Both the position numbers and the translations under genes were made by a program. The notes beneath the pieces were generated by a model. It made no database searches. It saw only the letters and a list, made by a program, of their open reading frames with translations, and was not told the origin of the DNA. Shown one piece after another: positions 43,359 to 52,070 of a DNA stretch of 64,000 nt; within the stretch, counting starts at the first letter, position 1; each line of letters begins with the position of its first letter. Source of the stretch: a bacterium (lineage in GTDB: Bacteria; Omnitrophota; Gorgyraeia; Zapsychrales; Zapsychraceae); NCBI GenBank assembly GCA_030429765.1, contig JAUIER010000014.1, positions 1 through 64,000 of the forward strand. The letters are read 5' to 3'.

Positions 43359-43796
43359 TTACATTTGATTTGGCAACTTAACAACGCTGAACCAAAAATC
43401 AGAGATTTCATCTACCGTCTTTTGAAACTGTTTATAGTCAACCGGCTTAGTGATAAAACAATTAGCACCCAAATCATAGGTTTTTATAATATCTGTGTCA
43501 GCGTCAGATGTAGTTAGAATCACTATTGGTATCTTTCTAAAATTCTTATCCCCCTTTAATTCTTCAAGTGTTTTTCGCCCATCTTTAATTGGCATATTTA
43601 GATCCATGATAATCAAATCCGGCCTAACAGCCCGTTCATATTCCCCACTTTGCCTCAGGTACTCAATTGCTTTTAGTCCGTTCGGGACATGCGTGAGATT
43701 AACCCGCATTCTGGATTCACTAAAGGATTTCTTGGTCAGCTTAACATCTCCCGGGTCATCTTCAACAAGCAAAACTTCAACCGCTCTATGCATCAT
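43359..43796 (-). CDS. Rcp1-type single-domain response regulator
   Basis: This 145-aa receiver is of the Rcp1/CheY-like type, with LLVEDDPGD, the Asp in DLIIMDLNMPIKDG, Thr in VILTTSD and Lys in FITKPVD. Rcp1-type regulators usually serve phytochrome-like kinases with SHDLQEP H-boxes, and the kinase at 43812-46799 directly upstream (15 bp) has exactly that type. The two probably form a pair. Confidence 0.93.
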   Translation of the reverse strand: MMHRAVEVLLVEDDPGDVKLTKKSFSESRMRVNLTHVPNGLKAIEYLRQSGEYERAVRPDLIIMDLNMPIKDGRKTLEELKGDKNFRKIPIVILTTSDADTDIIKTYDLGANCFITKPVDYKQFQKTVDEISDFWFSVVKLPNQM

Positions 43797-43811
43797 ACAA
43801 TCCTTTCATAA

Positions 43812-46799
43812 TCAGTTTATGGGAAGTGTAAATTTGAATGTTGCGCCGACTTTCGATTCGTTTTCACAATCCAGCCAAATATGTCCTCCATGTTTTTCTA
43901 TAATCCGCCGGCACAACGCCAATCCGATTCCGGTTCCGGAGTATTCCGTGCGGCCATGCAATCGCTGAAATATTTTGAAAATCTGTTCGGCAAACTCAAC
44001 GTCAACTCCGATTCCATTATCGTGAATACTGAATATCCATGCCCGCCCATTCTTTTGGGCCTCAACCTCGATGCGCGGTTTGCCGTCGCCGTGATATTTC
44101 AGCGAATTACCAATAAGATTCTGAAACAGTTGCCTAATCATCGATCGGTGTATGGCGATATCGGGCAATTCACCGATATGGACTTCTGCATCCAACTTCT
44201 CAATAATGTCCTGAAGGTCGAAGATTGCTTCACGGGCTACGTCGGCGACGTTCACTCGCTCTAAATGCAACTCCTGCTGACCTGTCCGTGAATACTGCAA
44301 CAGGTCCTGAATCAATGTCTGCATCCTATTGGCTCCATCAACGATATATTTGATGTAGCTCTGACCTTCCGCATCCACCGCGCCTTCGTATTTATCTTCA
44401 AATAATTGGGTGAAGCCGATAATCTTTCGCACCGGCTCCTGAAGATCATGTGACGCCACATACGCAAACTGCTCAAGTTCCGTGTTGGATCGCTCTAAGT
44501 CTTGTCGGGCGAGCTCCTGGTCATGAATATCCACAATGGTGCCGGTCATGCGTATGGGTTCGTTGGCGGCATTACGGATGACCTCCCCTTGGGCCTGACA
44601 CCAACGGTGCGTACTATTCTTGGTCATCATCCGAAACTTGCAATCATAGGCCACATCCGACTTTAGGGCTGCCTCAAATTTCTCCATCACACGCTTTCGG
44701 TCATCGGCAAAAATCAATTCCTGAAACTTTTCGATCGTCGGGTCGATCTCATCCCGATCAAATCCTAGGATTTCATACACACGCTCCGACCACCAAAGGT
44801 CGCCTGTCCGCACATCCTCCCAATCCCAAATTCCCACCCCTCCGCCTTTGACCGCCAGATCTAAACGCCGTTGACTATTCGCTAAATCCTCCTCCGCCCG
44901 TTTTAGAGCCGTGATATCGGTGGCAACAACAAGAATCTTATTGAACTGACCGTCGTCATCGGCGATAGGAATCTTGTCGGTCTTCATCCAGCCGCGTGTG
45001 CCATCCTTCAAGATTAGTTCCTCGACGATACCGAGCTTGGGCTTCCGGGATTCAAACACCTCACGGTCATCGGCTAAGTACTTGGCCGCCATTCCCGGAT
45101 CATAAAACTCTTCAGTTTGATGCCCCTCAATTTGATTTACAGGAAGCCCCATGACATCTGCCGAACTTTGGTTCAGCCGTAAAATCTTGTTGTTATAGTC
45201 TTTGTAAAAAATGTACGCAGGAACGTTGTCGAGAATCATCTGTGTTTCGCGGGACATTTCCCGCTCCTGGGTAGTATCCCAATTGGTTCCGATCATGCGT
45301 ACAGCCTTGCCATCCGCGTCCCGAATCACGATCGCCTTGGCCCGAATAAGGTGAATGGATCGATCCTCCGGCCAGACCACCCGAAATTCTGTATCAAAAT
45401 CGGCGATGCCGTTTAAGGCATCCTGAATCCCCTGCCGAACATGTTCTAGATCGTCAGGATGAACCCCCGCTTCCCAGGCCTCATAGGCGCCTTTAAATGT
45501 CTCGCCGGAAATACCATACAACTGATACATCCGCTCATCCCAAATCAAGTTGTTTTCGACGACGTCCCAATCCCAAATCCCAACCTGGCCGGCCTCCGCG
45601 GCCAGGATGAGACGCTGCTGAATATAGGTTAGTTTCTCCCGTTCAACGTCAAGATCATCCATCACGTTCAGCAAGGCCGACTTGGTCTCCTCTGACTCCG
45701 CTAACAATGTTTCTAACTTTTGCTGCTCTGCCTTCCTTTCCACATTAATATTCTCAAGTTCCCAAGTTCGCTTATGAATGGCTTGTTCCGAGATATAACT
45801 TTTGCGTGCACTGACGTAAACCAGACTCGATGCAATAGAAGTCAGCAACCCACCTAACAACAAAGTCAACACAGACTGTAGTGGCAATACTTTGGGACCG
45901 ATCGAATCCGTGCTCAATGCGATGGTCCATACTCGCCCAGCTACAGAGATCTTTGACGTATGAAAGTAATCATCCAACTGCCGGGATGATGAATATTCAC
46001 CTGTAGCATAGATGAGATTTTCCTCATCTGCCTCTGCTGAATCAAAAACAAAAAGTGAAAAAGCTTTCTGATCGATAAATTTCAGGCACAAGTTAATCAT
46101 TTCCTCCACACCGTAAACACCTGCAATGAATCCGATCAGATTCTCTCGTCGCTCCTCAGGTGTTTGAATCGAAGCTCCCACTTTATACACTGGGTTAAAA
46201 ACTAAGAATCCTTTGATCTGCTCCTGGATCAGTGTTACTGTATCGGTAGCCGTTAACTCGCCCGAATCCACAGCCGACTGAAGGCTACCCCTTCGATCAG
46301 GATGACTTCCCAAATCATAACCAAGCGCCAATTCATTTCCCTTAAGCGGCTCAACGTAAAAGACCGGAAAATACTGACTCCGATTCGCAGCGGGAACTAG
46401 TTCCCCGCTCGTTGCTTTTTCAGTTATAGTAAAAAACTCGAAACCATAATCTCGCGCTAACTGTTCATAGGTATCAACCTCTTCAGCTGGCACATACGGA
46501 ATCCACTCCAATGCCTTTACAGAGGAGTTTCCCTTAAGAATAACACGTGTAAACATCCGAAATTCATCCCGTGTTACATAATCCGAAGCAGCATAAAATG
46601 CCTTAATTGAATTTAAATGCTGCAAATTAGACTGCATTAACTCTTCGATTTTGGATACAAATAGCTGCGCTTCTACTTGGCGCTCTCGAACCCGTTCGGT
46701 CTTGTAAGTACGTTGCATCACCAAGTACCCCACGAACGACATAGATACTCCAACACAACAGATGATAAGTAGCGTCCATTTGTCGCGCTGACTAACCAT
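43812..46799 (-). CDS. CHASE-domain histidine kinase with three PAS domains
   Basis: This 995-aa membrane kinase has TM1 (about 10-30), an extracytoplasmic CHASE domain (about 80-300; EWIPYVPAEEVDTYEQ, ALGYDLGSHPDR), TM2 (about 312-335) and a coiled coil. Three PAS domains follow at about 395-515, 520-640 and 646-765, with C-terminal PAC motifs. HisKA has His784 in SHDLQEPVRK, and the HATPase is at about 875-993 (GTGIGLALCRRIIEKHGG). CHASE domains bind small extracellular ligands, as in cytokinin receptors. An 8-bp overlap couples it to the CHASE-only protein upstream. No output domain is attached; the Rcp1-type receiver is next to it. Confidence 0.94.
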   Translation of the reverse strand: MVSQRDKWTLLIICCVGVSMSFVGYLVMQRTYKTERVRERQVEAQLFVSKIEELMQSNLQHLNSIKAFYAASDYVTRDEFRMFTRVILKGNSSVKALEWIPYVPAEEVDTYEQLARDYGFEFFTITEKATSGELVPAANRSQYFPVFYVEPLKGNELALGYDLGSHPDRRGSLQSAVDSGELTATDTVTLIQEQIKGFLVFNPVYKVGASIQTPEERRENLIGFIAGVYGVEEMINLCLKFIDQKAFSLFVFDSAEADEENLIYATGEYSSSRQLDDYFHTSKISVAGRVWTIALSTDSIGPKVLPLQSVLTLLLGGLLTSIASSLVYVSARKSYISEQAIHKRTWELENINVERKAEQQKLETLLAESEETKSALLNVMDDLDVEREKLTYIQQRLILAAEAGQVGIWDWDVVENNLIWDERMYQLYGISGETFKGAYEAWEAGVHPDDLEHVRQGIQDALNGIADFDTEFRVVWPEDRSIHLIRAKAIVIRDADGKAVRMIGTNWDTTQEREMSRETQMILDNVPAYIFYKDYNNKILRLNQSSADVMGLPVNQIEGHQTEEFYDPGMAAKYLADDREVFESRKPKLGIVEELILKDGTRGWMKTDKIPIADDDGQFNKILVVATDITALKRAEEDLANSQRRLDLAVKGGGVGIWDWEDVRTGDLWWSERVYEILGFDRDEIDPTIEKFQELIFADDRKRVMEKFEAALKSDVAYDCKFRMMTKNSTHRWCQAQGEVIRNAANEPIRMTGTIVDIHDQELARQDLERSNTELEQFAYVASHDLQEPVRKIIGFTQLFEDKYEGAVDAEGQSYIKYIVDGANRMQTLIQDLLQYSRTGQQELHLERVNVADVAREAIFDLQDIIEKLDAEVHIGELPDIAIHRSMIRQLFQNLIGNSLKYHGDGKPRIEVEAQKNGRAWIFSIHDNGIGVDVEFAEQIFKIFQRLHGRTEYSGTGIGLALCRRIIEKHGGHIWLDCENESKVGATFKFTLPIN

Positions 46800-48057
46800 T
46801 ATTGACCTCCCGGCTGCGTAGTTTCTGGTTTTCGGCCTTGAGTTCTTGCATACGGAGCTCTCGTCCGACCATCAAACGATTAACCCGTGAAAGTTCTTCG
46901 GCCCGCGCTTCAAGTTTTACATAGGCATCCTTCCATTTATTCTTGTGCTTTATAGCTTCAAGTGACTTAACGTGGGCTAATCCTTCCGCTTGACTTCTCG
47001 TATACGTCAGCAACATCAACAGCAGAAACATAACCCCACTGCTAAGCAATCCGGCTAGGAGAACAAGTATCGGATGTCCGACTTCAAAATCGGTAAGATA
47101 TTGTCCTATAGTGTTAAACTGCAATGTCCAGGTTCTTCCCTGATTCGTCACCAGAATACGTTTAGAAAAGCCTCCCTGATTGGGTTTATCTAAAAACAAG
47201 ACATCCGTATTACTGTCGTACAGCAATTTTTCGGCGACTGGTGCTGTCCCATCATACACCTCCAAATCTAAATTCTCCGAACCATGTCCCAATACTCCAT
47301 TCATAAACCTTCCTGCCCGAAATGGGGCGTAAATCCAGCCAATCAGTTCTTGTCGACGTTGTTCGATCGTCCCCGGAACACCTCCGTTTAGATAAACTGG
47401 AAGATAAGTTAAAAATCCCCTCTGCACATCCTCTTCCGTTTCCTGAACCAATGTGATTGCCCCTGACGTGGCGGGCATACCCTCGTCTCGAGCCCTACGC
47501 ATCGCGTTTTGACGAACCGGATTGGACCACATATCGTATCCAAAGGCGCGTTGATTACGCCAGTCGAATGGCTCCAAATAAATGATGGCCGTGTACATCG
47601 GACGTTCGCCCTCCGGATAGATGTGGTATTCGGGAAACCCTTCGGCCTGTATGGTCGCCACATGGATCTCTTTATCATCCGGCAACACCGGCACACTAAA
47701 TCCGATCCCCTGTATTCCCGGCCAGTGAGACTCAATATCCAAGCTCTCAACATAATCAGCAAAAATATGACGGTCAAATTCATTCGTAGCATATATCATC
47801 GAGACGACACTACGTAGCGCCTGCTCATAAATATGGAGTCGTTCATTGATAGCCATCTGGGTACTTATAACTTCAAATTGGAATCGGTCATGAGCCCTTT
47901 CTCGTATAAACTGACTAGAGACACCGTACGCGTACAGCGTCGCCGCTATACAAAATAAAAGTACACACCAGGCGATCCAGTATTTAGCAAAGAGTCCGCG
48001 CCGTTGCTCCAAGTCGTTTAGAATGTTTGAATTGTCTTGGTCTGTTTTATTTGTCAT
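46792..48057 (-). CDS. CHASE-domain membrane protein without a kinase
   Basis: This 421-aa protein has TM1 (about 28-48), a CHASE domain (about 90-320; IQGIGFSVPVLPDDKEIHV, AFGYDMWSNPVRQNAM) and TM2 (about 330-352), then a coiled coil ending at residue 421. There is no PAS, HisKA or HATPase. The CHASE part is clearly paralogous to the kinase 43812-46799. It probably acts as a regulatory subunit or co-receptor, forming heterodimers through the coiled coil. Its last codons overlap the kinase start, so the proteins should be made in matching amounts. Confidence 0.88.
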   Translation of the reverse strand: MTNKTDQDNSNILNDLEQRRGLFAKYWIAWCVLLFCIAATLYAYGVSSQFIRERAHDRFQFEVISTQMAINERLHIYEQALRSVVSMIYATNEFDRHIFADYVESLDIESHWPGIQGIGFSVPVLPDDKEIHVATIQAEGFPEYHIYPEGERPMYTAIIYLEPFDWRNQRAFGYDMWSNPVRQNAMRRARDEGMPATSGAITLVQETEEDVQRGFLTYLPVYLNGGVPGTIEQRRQELIGWIYAPFRAGRFMNGVLGHGSENLDLEVYDGTAPVAEKLLYDSNTDVLFLDKPNQGGFSKRILVTNQGRTWTLQFNTIGQYLTDFEVGHPILVLLAGLLSSGVMFLLLMLLTYTRSQAEGLAHVKSLEAIKHKNKWKDAYVKLEARAEELSRVNRLMVGRELRMQELKAENQKLRSREVNNG

Positions 48058-48075
48058 CGGTTGTCAACGTAAAAT

Positions 48076-48852
48076 CTATTGGCCGACTTTTTCGATGGCC
48101 TCAAGGAGAAAGCCATAGTCAGGGGTCTTGACCACAGAATCAAATCCGCCGGCCGCACGGACTCCTTCTACGTCAATCGCCTCTACGGAGCCGGTGATTA
48201 CAATCGGGTAGGTCTGCAATCCGTGTATGTCCCGGATACATTTACATAGATCCATTCCGTTAATGTCCGGCAGCACCGTATCGATCACCACCACCTCGGG
48301 CTTCTCAAGTTTAACCTTGATCATGCCCTCGCTGCCATGACTGGCAAAACTGATATTCTGATACCCGGCCGATTCCAGCGCGTTTTTCATTAGATTACGA
48401 TCGCCTTCGTCGTCATCAATAATCAGGATGTGGCGATGCTCTTTTGTCTCTTTCAGATTCTTCAGCTTGTGACGTTGATTTCGTATGGCCAGTGTGTTAA
48501 TGGCATTGAGGATGTCGCCCATGCCGCAGGGCTTTTTTAGAAAGTGATCAACCTTGAAGAATACCGACCGGACACTCTCCATCGTCTCCATAATTCCCGA
48601 CACAACAATGATGCCGGGATATTCATGCTTTTGTAGTCCCTTTAGATAGGCATTGATAAATTCACGACCGTCCATGCCAGGTAGGTCCAGGTCCGTAACG
48701 ATGATGTCCGGCTTCAAACGCTGCGCCATCGGTAAACCGCTTTCACCTGAGTTGGATGTGTACGCCACGTACCCCTCGGCGGTAATTTTCTGCGCCATAA
48801 ACTCCAGCAAAATTTCTTCGTCTTCCACGATCAAAACCTTCAAGTCCGTCAT
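48076..48852 (-). CDS. Tandem double-receiver protein, first gene of the signalling operon
   Basis: This 258-aa protein carries two receivers (about 4-125 and 140-257). Receiver 1 has LIVEDEEILLEF, Asp in DIIVTDLDLPGMDG, Ser in IVVSG and Lys in LKKPCG. Receiver 2 has LIIDDDEGD, Asp in VVVIDTVLPDINGMD and a Lys in VVKTPDYGF. It is preceded by a well-formed promoter at 48997-49025 and a 130-base leader, so it is the first gene of a long unit that runs at least through the CHASE pair. Receiver 2 resembles the degenerate receiver of the PilT fusion (22854-24296). Confidence 0.92.
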   Translation of the reverse strand: MTDLKVLIVEDEEILLEFMAQKITAEGYVAYTSNSGESGLPMAQRLKPDIIVTDLDLPGMDGREFINAYLKGLQKHEYPGIIVVSGIMETMESVRSVFFKVDHFLKKPCGMGDILNAINTLAIRNQRHKLKNLKETKEHRHILIIDDDEGDRNLMKNALESAGYQNISFASHGSEGMIKVKLEKPEVVVIDTVLPDINGMDLCKCIRDIHGLQTYPIVITGSVEAIDVEGVRAAGGFDSVVKTPDYGFLLEAIEKVGQ

Positions 48853-48931
48853 AATCTATCCCTCGGCAGGTGTACTGCTTTAAATGATTTGTGTCACCGC
48901 TCGTCGTCACGCGCCCTAAAATAGCGGCCAT

Positions 48932-49025
48932 GACAATTGGTGACATTTATTGTCTTTTTTCTATCTTCTTTATTTTCAAGTATTTACAACATTTTTACTA
49001 TAGTGAAATTTAGAAGATTTGTAAA
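48932..49025 (-). promoter_or_regulatory. Promoter and operator of the signalling operon
   Basis: On the minus strand TTTACA (49025-49020) and TATAGT (49002-48997) are 17 nt apart, with the start near 48990. In the leader an inverted repeat, GACAAT (48932-48937) and ATTGTC (48949-48954), with an 11-nt spacer looks like an operator. The leader to the ATG at 48852 is about 135 nt; I see no riboswitch in it. Confidence 0.65.
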
Positions 49026-49111
49026 TATTTTTTTGGATTTATTCGAAGTGAATACAAATCACTGAAGCGTGATAGTAACGACAAGATACGTGTGGCAGGA
49101 ATTATGAAAAT

Positions 49112-49969
49112 TTATTTAGCAAAGAGGTAAATTTCCGAGGGATCATCGGGAGAGAGCATAAAGATAACACGGTCACCGCGAACTTCCTTAACAGTAAAAA
49201 TGTCATCAAATTTGTCGCCGGCATAGTATACCTGACCAGCGATAATAACACCTTTTGACTCCGTGTAGTATACACCTTCAATGTGATGCTTTCGATCGAC
49301 AATCAATTCCAAACATTGATTACGAAACGGCCGGTCGTCTTCAGACGACAAAAGCAGACATTGATCATACTTCTTGGCATTCAGCGCAATGGGCTCGATA
49401 CATTCCCGTCTGAAGACGGCATTGTTCATCCGCATACACAGCCTGATATCAGAAAATTTTTTAACGACTTCACGGTAACACAAGTCCTTATTGGAACACA
49501 TCCAGTCCATATAACCTTCCGGACACATCGAGTCTCCGATGAGAGCTTCGCACGCATCGACAGCGACCTGCTGCTCATAACGCTGCCGCTCCTCGGCCAC
49601 GGTGCCCGATCGCAACGTCTTACAATTCCTCAAATCAAATGACGCGTCATAGAAGGTGGACAACGCCTCCCCGCGTTCCGGTGACACATCCCGCACGATA
49701 ATCGGTTTGCGCTGCAAAGGGACTTTGCAAATGGACTCCGAAAATTGGCCGTCGACTTCAGCCGTCACGCGAAACACACACATTTTGTCACGCTTTTCCA
49801 GGTGGGTCACTTTAGTGGACCCGAAATCACGTGAAATATGCGCCGCCGATTTGAACTTGCAGCGTTTACCATCGATCACAATCCCATCCGACGCCGCACC
49901 CGGCGTGACACCCCACAGCGTCATGATCGTGATTGTTATGACTATTATACAAATCTGGCTTCGTTGCAA
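49112..49969 (-). CDS. Secreted Cys-rich hypothetical protein
   Basis: This 285-aa protein has a signal peptide (about 1-25). The mature part contains some dozen cysteines (for example CEALIGDSMCPEG, CSNKDLCYREVV, CMRMNNAVFRRECIEP), suggesting a disulfide-rich extracellular protein. No family is recognised. I place the start at a TTG (49969), which has GGAGG 5 nt upstream and lies one base after the stop of the VOC gene, so the genes are coupled. The upstream ATG would add 15 residues overlapping the VOC gene. Confidence 0.75.
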   Translation of the reverse strand: MQRSQICIIVITITIMTLWGVTPGAASDGIVIDGKRCKFKSAAHISRDFGSTKVTHLEKRDKMCVFRVTAEVDGQFSESICKVPLQRKPIIVRDVSPERGEALSTFYDASFDLRNCKTLRSGTVAEERQRYEQQVAVDACEALIGDSMCPEGYMDWMCSNKDLCYREVVKKFSDIRLCMRMNNAVFRRECIEPIALNAKKYDQCLLLSSEDDRPFRNQCLELIVDRKHHIEGVYYTESKGVIIAGQVYYAGDKFDDIFTVKEVRGDRVIFMLSPDDPSEIYLFAK

Positions 49970-49970
49970 T

Positions 49971-50432
49971 CTATCCTCCAAAAAGGGCCTTGGCCCGGTC
50001 ACGCATTTCATCATGCGTCATATCTTGCTGATGCGTGGCAATGTTCCAGATATGACCAAACGGGTCCTGGATCGATCCGGACCGATCCCCGTAAAACTGG
50101 TCAGCCACCGGACGAATCGCCTTGGAACCATGTTCGACGGCACGTTCAAAAACGGTATCCACATCCTCGACGTAAACGACCAAACTAATCGCTGTGCCTC
50201 CGATAGACAATGGGCCGAGAAACTCACCCTCCGGACATTCATCGGCAAGAAAAATCTTCATATCGCCGATGGCCAGCTCACTATGTCCAACTTTACCACC
50301 TGGCGCGTCAATTCGCAAAATTTCTTTGGCGCCAAAAATATGCTGATAAAATTTCACGGCTTCATCGGCACCGCGAACAATCAAATATGGAATCACCGAC
50401 GTATAACCTTTGGGTTGAAAATTCACATTCAT
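49971..50432 (-). CDS. VOC-family (PhnB/glyoxalase-like) protein
   Basis: This 153-aa cytoplasmic protein has the paired beta-alpha-beta-beta-beta units of the VOC superfamily (TSVIPYLIVRGADEAVKFYQ at about 8-27; SLVVYVEDVDTVFERAVEHG in the middle; SIQDPFGHIWNIATHQQD at the end). It is of the PhnB-like subgroup, whose substrates are mostly unknown. The metal-binding pattern is suggested by Glu and His residues (HSELAIG; GHIWNIATH). The downstream gene starts one base after its stop by a TTG. Confidence 0.9.
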   Translation of the reverse strand: MNVNFQPKGYTSVIPYLIVRGADEAVKFYQHIFGAKEILRIDAPGGKVGHSELAIGDMKIFLADECPEGEFLGPLSIGGTAISLVVYVEDVDTVFERAVEHGSKAIRPVADQFYGDRSGSIQDPFGHIWNIATHQQDMTHDEMRDRAKALFGG

Positions 50433-50451
50433 TGACAGCCCTCCAAACTGA

Positions 50452-51057
50452 TTAGGTACTACCTATAAGTGTTATAGCTCCACAGATTCCAAACATAAAT
50501 ATTCCCAATGCGCCGAGGCACATCACAATCGCGGCCGCAACTTGAGTCACTCGTAAAAAAATTGCGAATTTACGCGAATATTTCCAACCTCGGGAATCTA
50601 ACTCCTGAATTTTCATTATCGCCGAATGATAAGCCAAGACTTCAGATGGCAATGGCTCCGAGGTCTGCTCTATTGTCTTGCGGACAATCTCCGTTTGAAT
50701 AGACTTGATCTGACGATTGATACGTCTTATTTCGCGATTAACTTCAACACGTTGCTTATATCCTGCATCGTTTTTGGGATATGATTCTAGTTCCTGATTT
50801 TTTAACTCAACTTTATCTTGTAATGGCTTTACCCTGGACAACACTTCATCATTAATTCGCTGATCTGCCTCCAGGATTTCATAAGCGGGCCCCACCAGTT
50901 CCGGTAATTGCTGAATAAGTATTCCACGCTCCCTATGAACTCTTAATGTTTCACTGCTGCGTATCGACTTTAATCCGCAGAATCCAGCGACCGCCATAAA
51001 GACGCTGAGCGCTGTCATCATCAAAACTGAGGTTACTTCTGTTCGTGTGTTCGGCAT
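50452..51057 (-). CDS. Membrane protein with coiled coil
   Basis: This 201-aa protein has an N-terminal helix (about 9-28), a long charged coiled coil (about 35-140; KPLQDKVELKNQELESY, INRQIKSIQTEIVRKTI), and two C-terminal helices (about 152-172 and 176-200). The start at 51057 follows the GH26-like gene's stop by 4 bp. The fold is unknown. It may be an inner-membrane partner of the secreted hydrolase encoded upstream. Confidence 0.72.
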   Translation of the reverse strand: MPNTRTEVTSVLMMTALSVFMAVAGFCGLKSIRSSETLRVHRERGILIQQLPELVGPAYEILEADQRINDEVLSRVKPLQDKVELKNQELESYPKNDAGYKQRVEVNREIRRINRQIKSIQTEIVRKTIEQTSEPLPSEVLAYHSAIMKIQELDSRGWKYSRKFAIFLRVTQVAAAIVMCLGALGIFMFGICGAITLIGST

Positions 51058-51061
51058 AACT

Positions 51062-52069
51062 TTACTCGGCGGACTCAAAGTCCCACAAGGCATCGCGTCC
51101 GGCAGCTAATTCCTTGGCGTGCAGAAACTGTTTATCCTGAATATTTTCCAGCCAATATTCTTTGATCGACGGAATTTGCTGGACACGCGCGTCACCGTAC
51201 CGCGCGTCCTTGTAGGCCGGCAGCCGGTCCCAATAGGTATTGATATAGCACACAGCCTGCGGTTTGGCATCCTTGATCATCTCAAAATACTTTTCGTACC
51301 AGTTCCGTTTGGCCCGTTCGCTGACCATCCCAAACGGTGACGACTCGGCAATCATGAACGGCTTGCCTTTGTAGTACGCGGCCCAATACAGCGTCATCAT
51401 CCGCTCATACTGAGTTGGCGAGAAGTACGACACGGCCAGCCAATCCACGTACTCATCACCCGGGTACCACATCATCGGGTCATCATCGATAAGCTTGGCA
51501 GCCGAATGCCAGACAAAGGCGACGTTTTGCACGTCCCTGTCCCGGAAGCGATCGACGATCCGTCGCCAGGCAAAGATATATTGCGTCGTATCGTATTCAT
51601 TGGTCGGTTCATCAAATTCGTAACCGATCCTGAGAAAGACTGGACGACCGAGCGCCTTGATCCAATCGGCCAACTGATCGATATGGTCATCATACTCGCC
51701 GGCGTTAATCTGCAGCAGCGCCCCGACCATGTACAAACCTAACTGCAGCACGCTGTCGGGATACTTCTCCATTAAGTGCGACGCGTGATGAATTCCCGCG
51801 CCGTTATCAAACGGATAATCCAATCCTGATAAATCCTGAATGGATGTGTAGACCATCACCCCGCCGGGTTCAACGCCGATCGCCTCAACGTAGTTGTTGA
51901 TCGTCGGACGGTCCTGCCCCACGATCAGCAGTGTCTTGCCCCATGGAGGGACAAATGCCTGCTCCGGATCGAGAGTCGGCACTGACTGTTCCGAAGCCGC
52001 GACCGCTTGAGCCAATATCAGCCCGATCACGATTACGCTCCATGTCCGGACAAATTGTTTGATCATCAT
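51062..52069 (-). CDS. GH26-like glycoside hydrolase
   Basis: This 335-aa secreted enzyme has a signal peptide (about 1-25) and a (beta/alpha)8 barrel of the GH26 type. The acid/base Glu is E151 in LRIGYEFDEP and the nucleophile Glu is E242 in PFMIAESSPFG. Known GH26 enzymes cleave beta-mannan or beta-1,3:1,4-glucan. It lies next to a carbohydrate-binding lipoprotein and downstream of a two-component island controlling a polysaccharide exporter. It could trim the cell's own exopolysaccharide rather than a nutrient. The substrate is not predictable here. Confidence 0.8.
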   Translation of the reverse strand: MMIKQFVRTWSVIVIGLILAQAVAASEQSVPTLDPEQAFVPPWGKTLLIVGQDRPTINNYVEAIGVEPGGVMVYTSIQDLSGLDYPFDNGAGIHHASHLMEKYPDSVLQLGLYMVGALLQINAGEYDDHIDQLADWIKALGRPVFLRIGYEFDEPTNEYDTTQYIFAWRRIVDRFRDRDVQNVAFVWHSAAKLIDDDPMMWYPGDEYVDWLAVSYFSPTQYERMMTLYWAAYYKGKPFMIAESSPFGMVSERAKRNWYEKYFEMIKDAKPQAVCYINTYWDRLPAYKDARYGDARVQQIPSIKEYWLENIQDKQFLHAKELAAGRDALWDFESAE

Positions 52070-52070
52070 T

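Noticed and set aside
48855-48990. Second riboswitch in the leader of the signalling operon
   Set aside because: The leader has a short inverted repeat but no match to GEMM or other aptamer cores that I know.
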